From positions 1-64,000 of IMG/VR virus record IMGVR_UViG_3300028895_000881: a stretch of DNA of 64,000 nucleotides; one strand, written 5' to 3'. Below the pieces are notes generated by a model. It saw only the letters and a program-made list of their open reading frames with translations, had not been told where the DNA came from and ran no database searches. Source of the DNA: a virus. Of this stretch, positions 20,467 to 28,709 are shown piece by piece. Within the stretch, counting starts at the first letter, position 1, and every line of letters starts with the position of its first letter. A program made the translations under genes and the position numbers.

Positions 20467-23400
20467 TCAGATCCCGTGGTAGCTGGCTGCGGTTTCGAAC
20501 TCGATGGGGTTGACCCGGATGGTTGCCCCCTCCCACAGAACCGACTCGCCCGTGGGTCCGATAACGTGCAGAGGATGAGACCCCCTGCCCTGACACTGTA
20601 CGATCACTCGGGCCAGTTTTTCCGCCACACCCACACCAAGTTCACGAAGGCGGTACTGGAAGGTCTCTCCCTTCTCCAGGGTAGCCACAGACAGCCGTTG
20701 TGGGAGGGCCTCGGGTGCGGAGGGGGCCTCGGGTGCCGACGAGCCCAAAGACGCTGAGGGAGCTTCCTGTGGCTTCTCCGAGGCCGTCTCCTGCGGTTGA
20801 GGCGCAGTCGCCGCTTCGAGCAGCGGTGTTTCGGGCTCAGAAGGCTTATCTGTAAGCGGAAGAGGCTGCCAGTCCGGACCGAAGAACTTTTTACCTTCTT
20901 CTTCGGTCAGGTTTTCAACAACAGGCGCATACCCGTAGACCGGCCCGAAGATTTTCACGTATTCGGCAGGCCACTGCTTGGCCTTGAGCTTGCCTGTCTC
21001 CTTGTCCCGGAACAGGCGTCCCTTCTCGTCAGTCTGGAACCCGTCAGGACGTACGCGCTTGTACTTGAAGTCCTTGAGGTCGTAGGGGACCGTCCAGTCA
21101 GGACCAATCTCGCAGTCCGTGGTCAACGGCACACGCCACTTGAGGTTCAGTAGGGTCTTGTTCCGAGTCATGATCTGCTGGAACAACTCGAGAGCTTCAG
21201 CCGCGACGCTCTTGTGCACCTCAAAAACAAGCTCGTCGTGAATCGTGATGATCATGCGAACCTTGTCGAACCACTCACGCTTTTTCACCTCACGGTAGAT
21301 GAGCGCCATCGCCAGCTTGGTGATGTCGGCACTCAACCCTTGGATTGGTCCGTTAGTCGCGTTGCGCTCAGCCTTCGCCTTGAACTTCCGGTTGAACTCC
21401 ATGAAGCGACGCACGTCCGCATCGGTCGGAGGCTTCGCGTCCTTCCCCGCTGCCTTCTTTGCCTCGTACTTCTCCTTGAGGCTTCGAGCCACATCACGCT
21501 GGCTCGTCGGCAATCGAATATCCGGCAACGGGTAGTGGCGACCAAAGGCCGTCGCCACGTAGCCGTGCTTGCGACCGAAGCTTTTGGTCTGGTCCCACCA
21601 CGCCTTCAGCGTCCCGTAGGTCTCGTTGAAAGTCCGGTGGTGCCGTGCGGCTTCTTGGTCGGAACAGCCCTCGATGGCACGCATGATGGCGCTCGGGCCA
21701 CCGCCATAAGCCATCGCAAAGTTGGCCGACTTCGCACCCTGGCGCAGGCCCTTGCCCTCCTTCGTTGCCATGCGTTCCTCACCGTAGAAGGTGATGGCCG
21801 TGAGCGTGTGGAGGTCACCGATACGGTCGTCACCGCATTTGGGACAATAGGCTGGAGGTGCTTCCGGGGTATAGGTGCCGTCGCCACTATCGAACTCGTG
21901 GCCACAGGTGCTGCACCGGAAATACTCAGCCAGCCACTTAGGCTCACCCGACAAGATGGTAGCGATGCGGAGCTCAACACCACCAAAGTCACAATTGTGA
22001 GCCAGAATCCCGCTCACTTGCAGCCGGTGACCGTCTGGAACGGATACGTCATAGACTTCCACAGTGCCACTGTTCGTGACCTGTTTAACGGTGTCGAACA
22101 GAAGTGGGCCGTCCAGAAGAATCTCCATCCAATCGTCGTCTAGGTCTTCTGGACACGAGAGGGCGGCTTGCAAAAGCGCACGGCTGACACGACCTTTCCG
22201 ACGCCCATTGGAATGAACCCGATTGGTTTCAGCGTGACGCTGCCGCACAACAGCTTTTTTGGCCAAACCCAACGGGATGAATTCAGTCATATCCCGGTTG
22301 CGTCCTGCACGAAGCAAAAGATCGAGTTCCAGGGTTTTCCGGGGGCTTGCCATGCCGATCCGATCTCGGAACCGTTCCAGGTTTCGAATCCCTGTGATCG
22401 ACATCTCCCACCCTTCGGCGCGGCCAAAATTTGTTTCCCGCTCTACCCAAACCCTTTTGGCCTGAACCCCATGCTGAAGCAGGAGAAGCTGAACTTGCTG
22501 TGCCATCCTGCTGGAAGAAATCCAGATACGGACCCCATCCCCTCCTCGGTTGCTAACACTTCCGTCAGCATCGAAAAGCCCACGCAAAAAGGCAGCCGTC
22601 ACCTCTGGCCCACCTTGAAGAACACACTCAGGCACACTCAGATCGTGTACATCCGTGGCCGCTTTACCCGTAAGAGTATTGAGCCATCGACAAAGTGGTC
22701 GAGAGTTGATCGACACATCTCCGTTTGCGCGATGTGTGAACTCCCGATCGAAAAGAGACTTAGCAGCTCGGTTCACATGGGGAAGCACCGCATCAATGTC
22801 ACTACCCAAAGCAAGATTTACCGCAACCATCTCACCTTTATCGTGGGAGATCGAACCGTCTCCCAAGAACCGCCCGAGAAACTCTGCCAAGTCTTCAGAC
22901 ATGTGCCGAGGCACGCGAAGGGGGTACTTTTCCTCCTGGGCGCGGGCTCGAGCATTCTTCGACCAAGGAACATCGGGAAGTTGCGAACTAACCCCTTTTG
23001 CTGTTCCTGTGGCTTGACACACCCAGTCGCCGGGGACCAGGTCCCCGGCTTCTTTCCACTCAAAGCCACCATCCCCGGCCACAAGGATCCGGTGGTCTCG
23101 AGTCACGCGAAGATGGAACCCTTTGTTTGTCCGTACTGTAACTGTGGGCTTGGTTCCGGTGTAGCCGGACCATTTCACCTGTTTGTACCCGCTCTCGGTG
23201 AGAACTTGGTCAGTATCCGTCACGTCTTCGACTGGAATAAGACCACGAGCAGTCGAAACCAAACTACCCTTGGCAAAACAAGCGGCCATGATCCAGTCGG
23301 GGTCACGCACCATGATGGCCTCACGGATGCGGAGCAGACACTGGGGGCGCTTCTTCTGGTACGTGGCCGGCGTCCCGTGCATCGGATACTTCGTGCCGCC

Positions 23401-24786
23401 ATCGATCTCGGGTCGCTTGGAGGAAGGCGTCGTGAAGCGACCCGTATCCGTGCCGAGCTGGTTGTAGTTGACACGCAGGGTTCCGTCAGGGCCCACGTCA
23501 CGGTGCAGCGAAATCAAGTACGTGCCAAGAGCCTTTTGAAGCTCACCCAGGCGCTTGATCTTCGGAAGGAACGGGTAGCGGTGTCCGTACTTGTCGTTGA
23601 GCCGGTCGATCTCCGACTGCGTCGTCATGATCTGCTCGGACTTCTCGGTGCGGCGCAGGTCGGGGATCTTGAGCTCTTCGAACAGGTAGCCAAGCTGCTC
23701 GCGGCTGAGGATGTCGTACTTCTCGGCGTGCCCGCTGGCGGTCTTGACGTAGTGACCGTCGGTGTCGAGATCGTCCATCTTCTTGCGCAGAGCTTCGCCA
23801 CGCAGGTCTTCGATCTGTTTGTTGATCGGGAAGGTGGCGTCGTCGGGGATGAAATTGTCCCGAAGGAGACGCACCCATCCGGGCTCGATGTTGCGGCCGA
23901 GGGTCTTGTTGCAAAAGTCGTAGACCTCGGTGATGCACTCGAAGTACTCGATCTGCCCGATCTGGATCAGCTCGTTGACCTTCTTCGGATCGATCCAGAC
24001 ACGGCAACGCTCCATCCACCGAGTCGCCGGCAGGCACATCTTTTCCAGACGGTAGACGACTTCCTGCCCTCGAGCTCGGTTGCCCTCCGGCATCACCACC
24101 TGCGGCTGTAGGACTTTGAAGAGCTGGTAGGTGCAGATGGCATCGGAGCAGGCGTACCAGATACACGGGTCCCAGGACGGGTCGAGCTCGGCGAAGTTGA
24201 TCTTGCCCTTGCGCTTCTTGACCTCGTCCTTGCCGAAGAGGTCTTCGAGCTCGATCATCTCCTTGTCGAGCTCCACCTTGCTCAGGTGCTTCAACCCCTT
24301 ATTGCGTTCACGAGTGTTACGAAGCCATGCGAGAATGAGTGTGTCCTCAAATTTGAGCGGGTCGTCCCAGACACCCAAAGTCGTACCGGGGTTGTGCTGG
24401 AGAAACTCCTGGTCAAATTTGGCGTTGTGGAAGATGGCTGTGGCTTCGGATTCGATGAGTCGAGCCATCTCTTTGTTGAAGAGGGAGAGCGGCAGGTTGT
24501 GCTTCTCACCTTTCATGTGACGGACGGGGATGTAGTAGCCCCGCTTGCCGTCCGGACTGAGACACGCGCCGACGATCTTGTCCTTCGTGCCCCCCATCTC
24601 GGAGAAGTAGCGATTGTCGAGGCCCGTCGTTTCGAGGTCGAGCGCATAGAGGCCAGCTTCGATGCACTCGTCGATCACACGTTCGATGGTCTCGGCCGTG
24701 ACGAGCTCCATCGTCACGTTGTTCATCCAAGGTTTCTTGGTGATGTCTGGGCGGGTTGCTTCTTCCAGAGAGTCCAGAAAGTTCAT
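20467..24786 (-). CDS. Family A DNA polymerase with intein
   Basis: The precursor is 1439 residues; without the 429-residue intein it is 1010. The 3-5 exonuclease domain has DLETT (D50, E52), HNAKFD (D125) and YACSD (D215). After the intein come motif A DFGGVELRI (D933), motif B RQGAKSANFAMAYG and motif C IHDELVFEV. A CSTCGHEF...YCPKCG zinc ribbon is inserted between motifs A and B. About 200 extra C-terminal residues, Pro/Ala-rich then folded, follow the palm. No 5-3 exonuclease is present. It is the replicative polymerase of the phage. An intein inside motif A means activity depends on splicing. Confidence 0.95.
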   Translation of the reverse strand: MNFLDSLEEATRPDITKKPWMNNVTMELVTAETIERVIDECIEAGLYALDLETTGLDNRYFSEMGGTKDKIVGACLSPDGKRGYYIPVRHMKGEKHNLPLSLFNKEMARLIESEATAIFHNAKFDQEFLQHNPGTTLGVWDDPLKFEDTLILAWLRNTRERNKGLKHLSKVELDKEMIELEDLFGKDEVKKRKGKINFAELDPSWDPCIWYACSDAICTYQLFKVLQPQVVMPEGNRARGQEVVYRLEKMCLPATRWMERCRVWIDPKKVNELIQIGQIEYFECITEVYDFCNKTLGRNIEPGWVRLLRDNFIPDDATFPINKQIEDLRGEALRKKMDDLDTDGHYVKTASGHAEKYDILSREQLGYLFEELKIPDLRRTEKSEQIMTTQSEIDRLNDKYGHRYPFLPKIKRLGELQKALGTYLISLHRDVGPDGTLRVNYNQLGTDTGRFTTPSSKRPEIDGGTKYPMHGTPATYQKKRPQCLLRIREAIMVRDPDWIMAACFAKGSLVSTARGLIPVEDVTDTDQVLTESGYKQVKWSGYTGTKPTVTVRTNKGFHLRVTRDHRILVAGDGGFEWKEAGDLVPGDWVCQATGTAKGVSSQLPDVPWSKNARARAQEEKYPLRVPRHMSEDLAEFLGRFLGDGSISHDKGEMVAVNLALGSDIDAVLPHVNRAAKSLFDREFTHRANGDVSINSRPLCRWLNTLTGKAATDVHDLSVPECVLQGGPEVTAAFLRGLFDADGSVSNRGGDGVRIWISSSRMAQQVQLLLLQHGVQAKRVWVERETNFGRAEGWEMSITGIRNLERFRDRIGMASPRKTLELDLLLRAGRNRDMTEFIPLGLAKKAVVRQRHAETNRVHSNGRRKGRVSRALLQAALSCPEDLDDDWMEILLDGPLLFDTVKQVTNSGTVEVYDVSVPDGHRLQVSGILAHNCDFGGVELRIATILSGEPKWLAEYFRCSTCGHEFDSGDGTYTPEAPPAYCPKCGDDRIGDLHTLTAITFYGEERMATKEGKGLRQGAKSANFAMAYGGGPSAIMRAIEGCSDQEAARHHRTFNETYGTLKAWWDQTKSFGRKHGYVATAFGRHYPLPDIRLPTSQRDVARSLKEKYEAKKAAGKDAKPPTDADVRRFMEFNRKFKAKAERNATNGPIQGLSADITKLAMALIYREVKKREWFDKVRMIITIHDELVFEVHKSVAAEALELFQQIMTRNKTLLNLKWRVPLTTDCEIGPDWTVPYDLKDFKYKRVRPDGFQTDEKGRLFRDKETGKLKAKQWPAEYVKIFGPVYGYAPVVENLTEEEGKKFFGPDWQPLPLTDKPSEPETPLLEAATAPQPQETASEKPQEAPSASLGSSAPEAPSAPEALPQRLSVATLEKGETFQYRLRELGVGVAEKLARVIVQCQGRGSHPLHVIGPTGESVLWEGATIRVNPIEFETAASYHGI
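21994..23280 (-). other. Intein in the DNA polymerase (motif A)
   Basis: Residues C503 to N931 of the polymerase. The N-junction is AA-CFAKGSLV and the C-junction AHN-C, so both splice nucleophiles are Cys. The Hint block includes VTRDHRILVAGDGG. Two LAGLIDADG helices (LAEFLGRFLGDGSIS and AAFLRGLFDADGSVS) show an intact homing endonuclease. Insertion is directly before the catalytic Asp933. Confidence 0.92.
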
Positions 24787-24820
24787 TCGTGCCTCGCTCC
24801 GGGGTTCTACGCCCCAGAAT

Positions 24821-25309
24821 TCAACGAAGCGTGAACTCGGGACCCTTCACCACGAAAACGTACCGGCCTTCGTCCCACGCTTGCCCGACAGCAACCGCAA
24901 TCTGTCTAAGCGTGCGATCTTCGCAGGGTGCCAGGTAGCACTCTGGGAGCTTGCCTGACCCCGGGGTGCAATGAGATCCCGCCAGTTCACACGAGCCCTG
25001 CTGCGCCTCGAGGCACATGCGATCCTCCATCGTCAAACGCAAGGGACGACCTTTTGGCGGACGCCCCAACATTTCAAGAAGCATGTCCGGGTGCCCATGC
25101 AGGGCATGGGAAAGCGCCTCACCGGTTACCGTAGGAACCTGCTCACCCCAACTCGTTCCCTTCAAAGGGAGCATGGCGCCCCACGGTTCGTGAGGAAGCG
25201 GAAGGGGGTAGAGCACAGGCACTCGACGGAACCGCACGGGGTCATCGATCATGGCGTATCGGAGACCGTCGAGGGGGTTGTCGAAAGTGCGTGGCCCTTT
25301 GCCCCTCAC
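24821..25309 (-). CDS. Hypothetical protein
   Basis: A 162-residue protein starting MRGKGPRTFDNPLDGLRYAM. I took GTG 25309, which overlaps the preceding stop as GTGA and has AAGGAG five bases upstream. The C-terminal half has four spaced cysteines (MCLEAQQGSCELAGSHC, PECYLAPCEDR) that may form a metal site. It lies between the primase zinc-domain gene and the polymerase, so a replication link is suggested by position only. Confidence 0.7.
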   Translation of the reverse strand: MRGKGPRTFDNPLDGLRYAMIDDPVRFRRVPVLYPLPLPHEPWGAMLPLKGTSWGEQVPTVTGEALSHALHGHPDMLLEMLGRPPKGRPLRLTMEDRMCLEAQQGSCELAGSHCTPGSGKLPECYLAPCEDRTLRQIAVAVGQAWDEGRYVFVVKGPEFTLR

Positions 25310-25893
25310 GACATCTCCTTGCATTTGTCTTTGGCCCGCTCAAGCAGTTTGAGCATGGCAACAGCGCCTTTCTTTTCAGGCCAGTTTTGTCGGGCTACAC
25401 CGTAGTCGATACGGTCGTAGACCTCCCACAAAGAGAGCAACGTCGTGGCGTTCAAATCTCGATCCGAGGTCAAGCTCTGGAGGAACTTGCCCACCCGCTC
25501 CTTCTCACGCTCGAAGCTCGCGGTCTGTATCTCCATCGCCTCGATCTCATTGGCGACGTTGACCGGCTTGTTCTCTTCGTCGGACCAGGGCAGCGGTGGA
25601 AGCCCAAGCTTTTCCTCGAGCCGCTCGATGGCCTCACGAAAATTGACCAGCTCCTTCTCCATCACGTAGGAGATCGGATCACGGGTCTTCTGACACACCC
25701 AGCAGTAGGTCGTGTTGTTGTGCCCGTACAGGCGGGCGGAAGGCTTGTTATCGACACCGTGCAAGTCGCAGGCAAACTGCTGCTCACGGTGACGGTCGGG
25801 TACGACAGCGTAGCCGTACTCCTGCAAGAGCTGCCCGAGATCACACTCCTGTTTGACGCGCTCAGCTCGAGCCCGCATCCGTTCGAAGCTCAT
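25306..25893 (-). CDS. Stand-alone primase-type (CHC2) zinc-binding protein
   Basis: The 195-residue protein has the DnaG N-terminal layout: CDLGQLLQEYGY, then QQFACDLHGVDNKPSARLYG and YCWVCQKTRDPISYVMEKE. The likely zinc ligands are C42, H45, C64 and C67. In DnaG this module recognises the priming site and is joined to a TOPRIM catalytic core; here the protein ends after about 95 more helical residues, with no TOPRIM motif. The catalytic core is either another gene outside the window or supplied by the host. It lies in the operon leading to the polymerase and overlaps both neighbours. Confidence 0.8.
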   Translation of the reverse strand: MSFERMRARAERVKQECDLGQLLQEYGYAVVPDRHREQQFACDLHGVDNKPSARLYGHNNTTYCWVCQKTRDPISYVMEKELVNFREAIERLEEKLGLPPLPWSDEENKPVNVANEIEAMEIQTASFEREKERVGKFLQSLTSDRDLNATTLLSLWEVYDRIDYGVARQNWPEKKGAVAMLKLLERAKDKCKEMS

Positions 25894-26525
25894 CGCTTGA
25901 ACGCCTCTCGTACACGAAGCAGGCGAAGGATATCACTGAGATCCGTAGCCGCGTACGTCGTAGTGCTTGGCCCTTCAACAGTGATGGGGCATGTCGCCCG
26001 GTCGATAAGCTCGTTTTTACCGTTGTTGGTCAGGACACCAAGGAAGCGACCATCACGGTCGAAGGCCCTCCAGTTTTCGCCGGAAGGAACGACGCGACGG
26101 ACGAGCCCGTAAGGTCCCGTGTTGCGATCCGCTTCCCACCCTTCGACTTCTTTCACCGCGTGGTCACAGAAGACGGCCCATGAATACCAAACGTGACCTC
26201 GAAGTCGTTCCGCATCACGGTCATGAGGCCAAAACCGTACACGCTCGAGATCCACGTTGAGATCCAGATGCAGATCGATCCGGTTCAACCATTCACGGAG
26301 GTACCTCGCTTGGTCCGGTGACAGACACAGAACCAGGAACTGCGCAGGTGCGTGGAGTGGATTGCGCTGGTCCTCGTGCATGTCGAGGTAGAGCTCGATC
26401 AGCATGTGAGCCGACGTACCAATACCCCGAGGAAACGCCGGTGTAGGCCCCCTCCCGAGTGCGGATCGCTCGTAGGCCAGCGGCTCACCCCATTGGAGCT
26501 TCTGGTAGGCGTCGGCGAGTTTCAT
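25890..26525 (-). CDS. Hypothetical protein
   Basis: A 211-residue protein starting MKLADAYQKLQWGEPLAYE. I preferred ATG 26525, which follows AAGAGGGGG, over the in-frame GTG at 26579, which has no ribosome-binding site. Segments HLDLNVDLERVRFWPHD and HVWYSWAVFCDHAVKEVEGW suggest a mixed alpha-beta fold. No catalytic motif is recognised. The stop overlaps the primase-domain gene as ATGA. Confidence 0.7.
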   Translation of the reverse strand: MKLADAYQKLQWGEPLAYERSALGRGPTPAFPRGIGTSAHMLIELYLDMHEDQRNPLHAPAQFLVLCLSPDQARYLREWLNRIDLHLDLNVDLERVRFWPHDRDAERLRGHVWYSWAVFCDHAVKEVEGWEADRNTGPYGLVRRVVPSGENWRAFDRDGRFLGVLTNNGKNELIDRATCPITVEGPSTTTYAATDLSDILRLLRVREAFKR

Positions 26526-26638
26526 CCCCCTCTTGTACTCCCTCGGAGGGCGGCGCCCAACAGTCAGAAAGGAAGCCACACAGGAGGGCGCGCTATAGGC
26601 GGGGCAGCGTCCATTGTATTTTCACGAACGCGATCCCT

Positions 26639-26896
26639 TCAGTACATGTGGTCGATGAAACCGTTTTTGAGCTTGATCCCGTTCTCGGTGCAGAAGTTCA
26701 CGAGCTTGTGGATGTCTTGGAATTCCAGCTTCTGACCGGCCGGGATGTTGTCCACGAATTGCATCGCGTCTTCTTCGTCGCTCCAAGAATCCCAGGTCTC
26801 TTTGGTCATGAGCGACGCGACGAGGTCACCACCCCCAAAAAGGGCGACGACGTACTGGAGGTCTTTGACCGGAACTTCGAGCTTCTTCTTGGCCAT
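26639..26896 (-). CDS. Small hypothetical protein
   Basis: An 85-residue acidic protein starting MAKKKLEVPVKDLQYVVALF. The ATG at 26896 overlaps the previous stop as TGATG. It is predicted soluble and helical (TKETWDSWSDEEDAMQFVDN, HKLVNFCTENGIKLKNGF). No known domain. It is the last gene before a 113-base gap in which I see only a short, weak micro-ORF and no hairpin. Confidence 0.65.
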   Translation of the reverse strand: MAKKKLEVPVKDLQYVVALFGGGDLVASLMTKETWDSWSDEEDAMQFVDNIPAGQKLEFQDIHKLVNFCTENGIKLKNGFIDHMY

Positions 26897-27354
26897 CACG
26901 TCTCCTTGTAGTCTGCTTCGATCTTCTCGAGCAGCTTGAATAGTCGCTTGTTGTTGCGGCTCACGGGGTAGATTTTCTCGCACGAGCCGTCCCCGCTCAG
27001 GTGCTCCCACTTCCCGGGCACTACCGTTCCATCCTCCAACTTCCGACCCCCTTCGACTTTACGATACTCGACGAGTGCACCACAACGGTCGCAAGTCGTA
27101 GGCTCGCTCTCTCGGAAAGGAACCGTGGAGTCTTCGATGGGGCCGAGGTCTTCCACCGGGCGCACCGTCCCGTGGGGAGGGCCGTTATCCCAGTGATGCT
27201 CCGTGAAGAGGAACAGGCGTCCAAACTTCTCGCGGATACCGATGAACCCGTTTTCTTTCTCAGGAACGAACAGCCCGAAAGCCAAGTTGCGAGACCGGAC
27301 ACGATAGATGTGCCCACGTTTGCAGTTCGCCAGAGCGATGTAGTCCTCGGTCAC
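26896..27354 (-). CDS. Hypothetical protein with zinc-ribbon-like pair
   Basis: A 152-residue protein. The N-terminal half is beta-rich (RGHIYRVRSRNLAFGLFVPE, GFIGIREKFGRLFLFTEHHW); then TTCDRCGALVEYR and GDGSCEKIYP may share a metal. A basic helix closes the protein. Overlaps its neighbours as ATGA and TGATG. Not recognised. Confidence 0.7.
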   Translation of the reverse strand: MTEDYIALANCKRGHIYRVRSRNLAFGLFVPEKENGFIGIREKFGRLFLFTEHHWDNGPPHGTVRPVEDLGPIEDSTVPFRESEPTTCDRCGALVEYRKVEGGRKLEDGTVVPGKWEHLSGDGSCEKIYPVSRNNKRLFKLLEKIEADYKET

Positions 27355-27821
27355 GACCCCAGCACCTTGAGCCGCACCTTGGAGCGACGCTCTTCGTCGA
27401 GGCGATCCACGAGCGCTTGAGCCTTGGTCATGAACGCGCTTGAGCCTTGGAGAGTACGGCTCCCATCGGCGTGGCAGATGTAGAGGTCGAGGCCGCTCTG
27501 GCGCAGCTTCTTCATCACCTGCTTGGCCTTGGGGTTCCGGTAACCGCCCAGCTTCGTCTCGTTGACCACGATGATGTTCCCGAGCTCGGGGCTGTCCTCC
27601 GCGTGCACGAGGACGTTGCTGCGATCAGGACGGTGCCCATTGCTGCCGAACCCCTTGAGCCACAGGCACTCGAAGGCGCGACACGAGGACGGACGCTGAT
27701 TGTAGACGCTGCACCCCTCGGCGCCGAGCATCTCGCAGGTCGTCCCTCGAGGTTTGCCGAGCTCCTCAACCTTCATGATGGTGCAGCACACCTTGCACTT
27801 CCCACAGCTTCGTTCCGTCAT
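27351..27821 (-). CDS. YkgJ-like cysteine-cluster protein
   Basis: The 156-residue protein begins CGKCKVCCTIMKVEELGKP and continues TTCEMLGAEGCSVYNQRPS then CRAFECLWL. This is the cysteine pattern of the YkgJ/UPF0153 family, which is thought to bind Zn or an Fe-S cluster but has no established reaction. The C-terminal half (RQSGLDLYICHADGSRTLQG) is family-atypical. The gene sits in a string of overlapping small genes downstream of the ligase. Confidence 0.8.
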   Translation of the reverse strand: MTERSCGKCKVCCTIMKVEELGKPRGTTCEMLGAEGCSVYNQRPSSCRAFECLWLKGFGSNGHRPDRSNVLVHAEDSPELGNIIVVNETKLGGYRNPKAKQVMKKLRQSGLDLYICHADGSRTLQGSSAFMTKAQALVDRLDEERRSKVRLKVLGS

Positions 27822-28159
27822 CAGTCGTTCCTCAAATCTAGCGACTCCATGTCACCCTTCACAGCCTCCCAGATCTCACGATCATCGGGAGACAGGTCAT
27901 CGGGTAGTGCCCGCTGGGATCGCGTGGGCTGCTTCGGAGGCTTGTCCATGATCATCCAGAGGATGGCGTAGAGGGGAAGCCCAACGCCCCACATGAGCGT
28001 CGTGAAGATGAAAGCGAGGCGCCACACGACCGTCGGGGTGCCGGTACGGATGGCGATACCCGAGCACACACCACCCAGCTTGCCGCTCTCGAGGTCTCGG
28101 TAGAGCTTGTCCGGGCGGTCGAGCTCTCCCCGCTCGTATTTGGTCGGCAGGTTGCTCAC
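27821..28159 (-). CDS. PspC-domain membrane protein
   Basis: The 112-residue protein has LYRDLESGKLGGVCSGIA followed by a hydrophobic stretch WRLAFIFTTLMWGVGLPLYAILWMIM (about 44-69), the PspC pattern. In bacteria PspC domains sit in the membrane and sense or relay phage-shock stress. A phage copy may blunt the host envelope response or protect against membrane damage. GTG at 28159 overlaps the preceding stop as GTGA. The acidic C-terminus (DDLSPDDREIWEAVKGDMES) is cytoplasmic. Confidence 0.8.
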   Translation of the reverse strand: MSNLPTKYERGELDRPDKLYRDLESGKLGGVCSGIAIRTGTPTVVWRLAFIFTTLMWGVGLPLYAILWMIMDKPPKQPTRSQRALPDDLSPDDREIWEAVKGDMESLDLRND

Positions 28160-28524
28160 AACACCACCACCGTCTCGAGCCATGCAAGCACGCGGCTGAA
28201 GTCTCCGTGCGTGCGGATCACACGACCGTCCTCCATCACCATGATGGCCGGGTTGTTGACGAGGTGGGGCTTCGTGTCTTTGTAGCCCTCGGTCCAGTAT
28301 TGGATACCGATTTCCAGGGCTTCGGTCTCGACACCACACTCGACCGTGATCTTGGTGAAGCGATCGTCCTGGACCTCTCGGACGATCTTCTTGTAGGGCC
28401 CCGGACCATCACACCGAGCGGAGAGGACCTCGTCACCTTCGGTCAGACACCACTCTCGTAGCTTGCGGTACTCCGCAAACCAACGAAGGTCCTCGGAGAT
28501 GTGCTTGTGGTTCGTGTTGCTCAT
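28156..28524 (-). CDS. Hypothetical protein
   Basis: A 122-residue soluble protein with no recognised family. HISEDLRWFAEYRKLREWCL is helical; KKIVREVQDDRFTKITVEC and HLVNNPAIMVMEDGRVIRTHG look like beta strands. AGAGG lies eight bases before the ATG. Its stop overlaps the PspC gene as GTGA. Confidence 0.65.
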   Translation of the reverse strand: MSNTNHKHISEDLRWFAEYRKLREWCLTEGDEVLSARCDGPGPYKKIVREVQDDRFTKITVECGVETEALEIGIQYWTEGYKDTKPHLVNNPAIMVMEDGRVIRTHGDFSRVLAWLETVVVL

Positions 28525-28535
28525 CTGACTATCCT

Positions 28536-28709
28536 CTACTCGAACAGCATTCCAAATTCGGGTTCAGGGAGCCCCAAACGCTTGGCCTCCGCGCGTTCCC
28601 GGCGCATGTAATCCTCGACCCACAGGTCTCAGTAGCGCTGCACCAGGAAGAGCACATGGCCCGTCCCCAGACTCCACAGGAGGCCGCAGAAAAAACCGGC
28701 CACGCTCAC
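28536..28709 (-). pseudogene. Small membrane-protein gene interrupted by an in-frame TGA
   Basis: GTG at 28709 overlaps the ligase stop as GTGA and opens a frame encoding MSVAGFFCGLLWSLGTGHV and LFLVQRY (a single membrane helix), then TGA at 28631-28629, then 30 more in-frame codons (DLWVEDYMRRERAEAKRLGL...FGMLFE) ending at TAG 28538-28536. Replacing the TGA with TGG would give one 57-residue protein with a membrane anchor and charged tail. It may be a fresh nonsense mutation, a readthrough gene, or a 26-residue peptide followed by chance sequence. The coding-like character after the TGA favours one of the first two. Confidence 0.5.

Noticed and set aside
28536-28709. Genome-wide reassignment of UGA to Trp
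   Set aside because: TGA is used as the normal stop in many ATGA and GTGA gene overlaps, so only this one site needs a special explanation.
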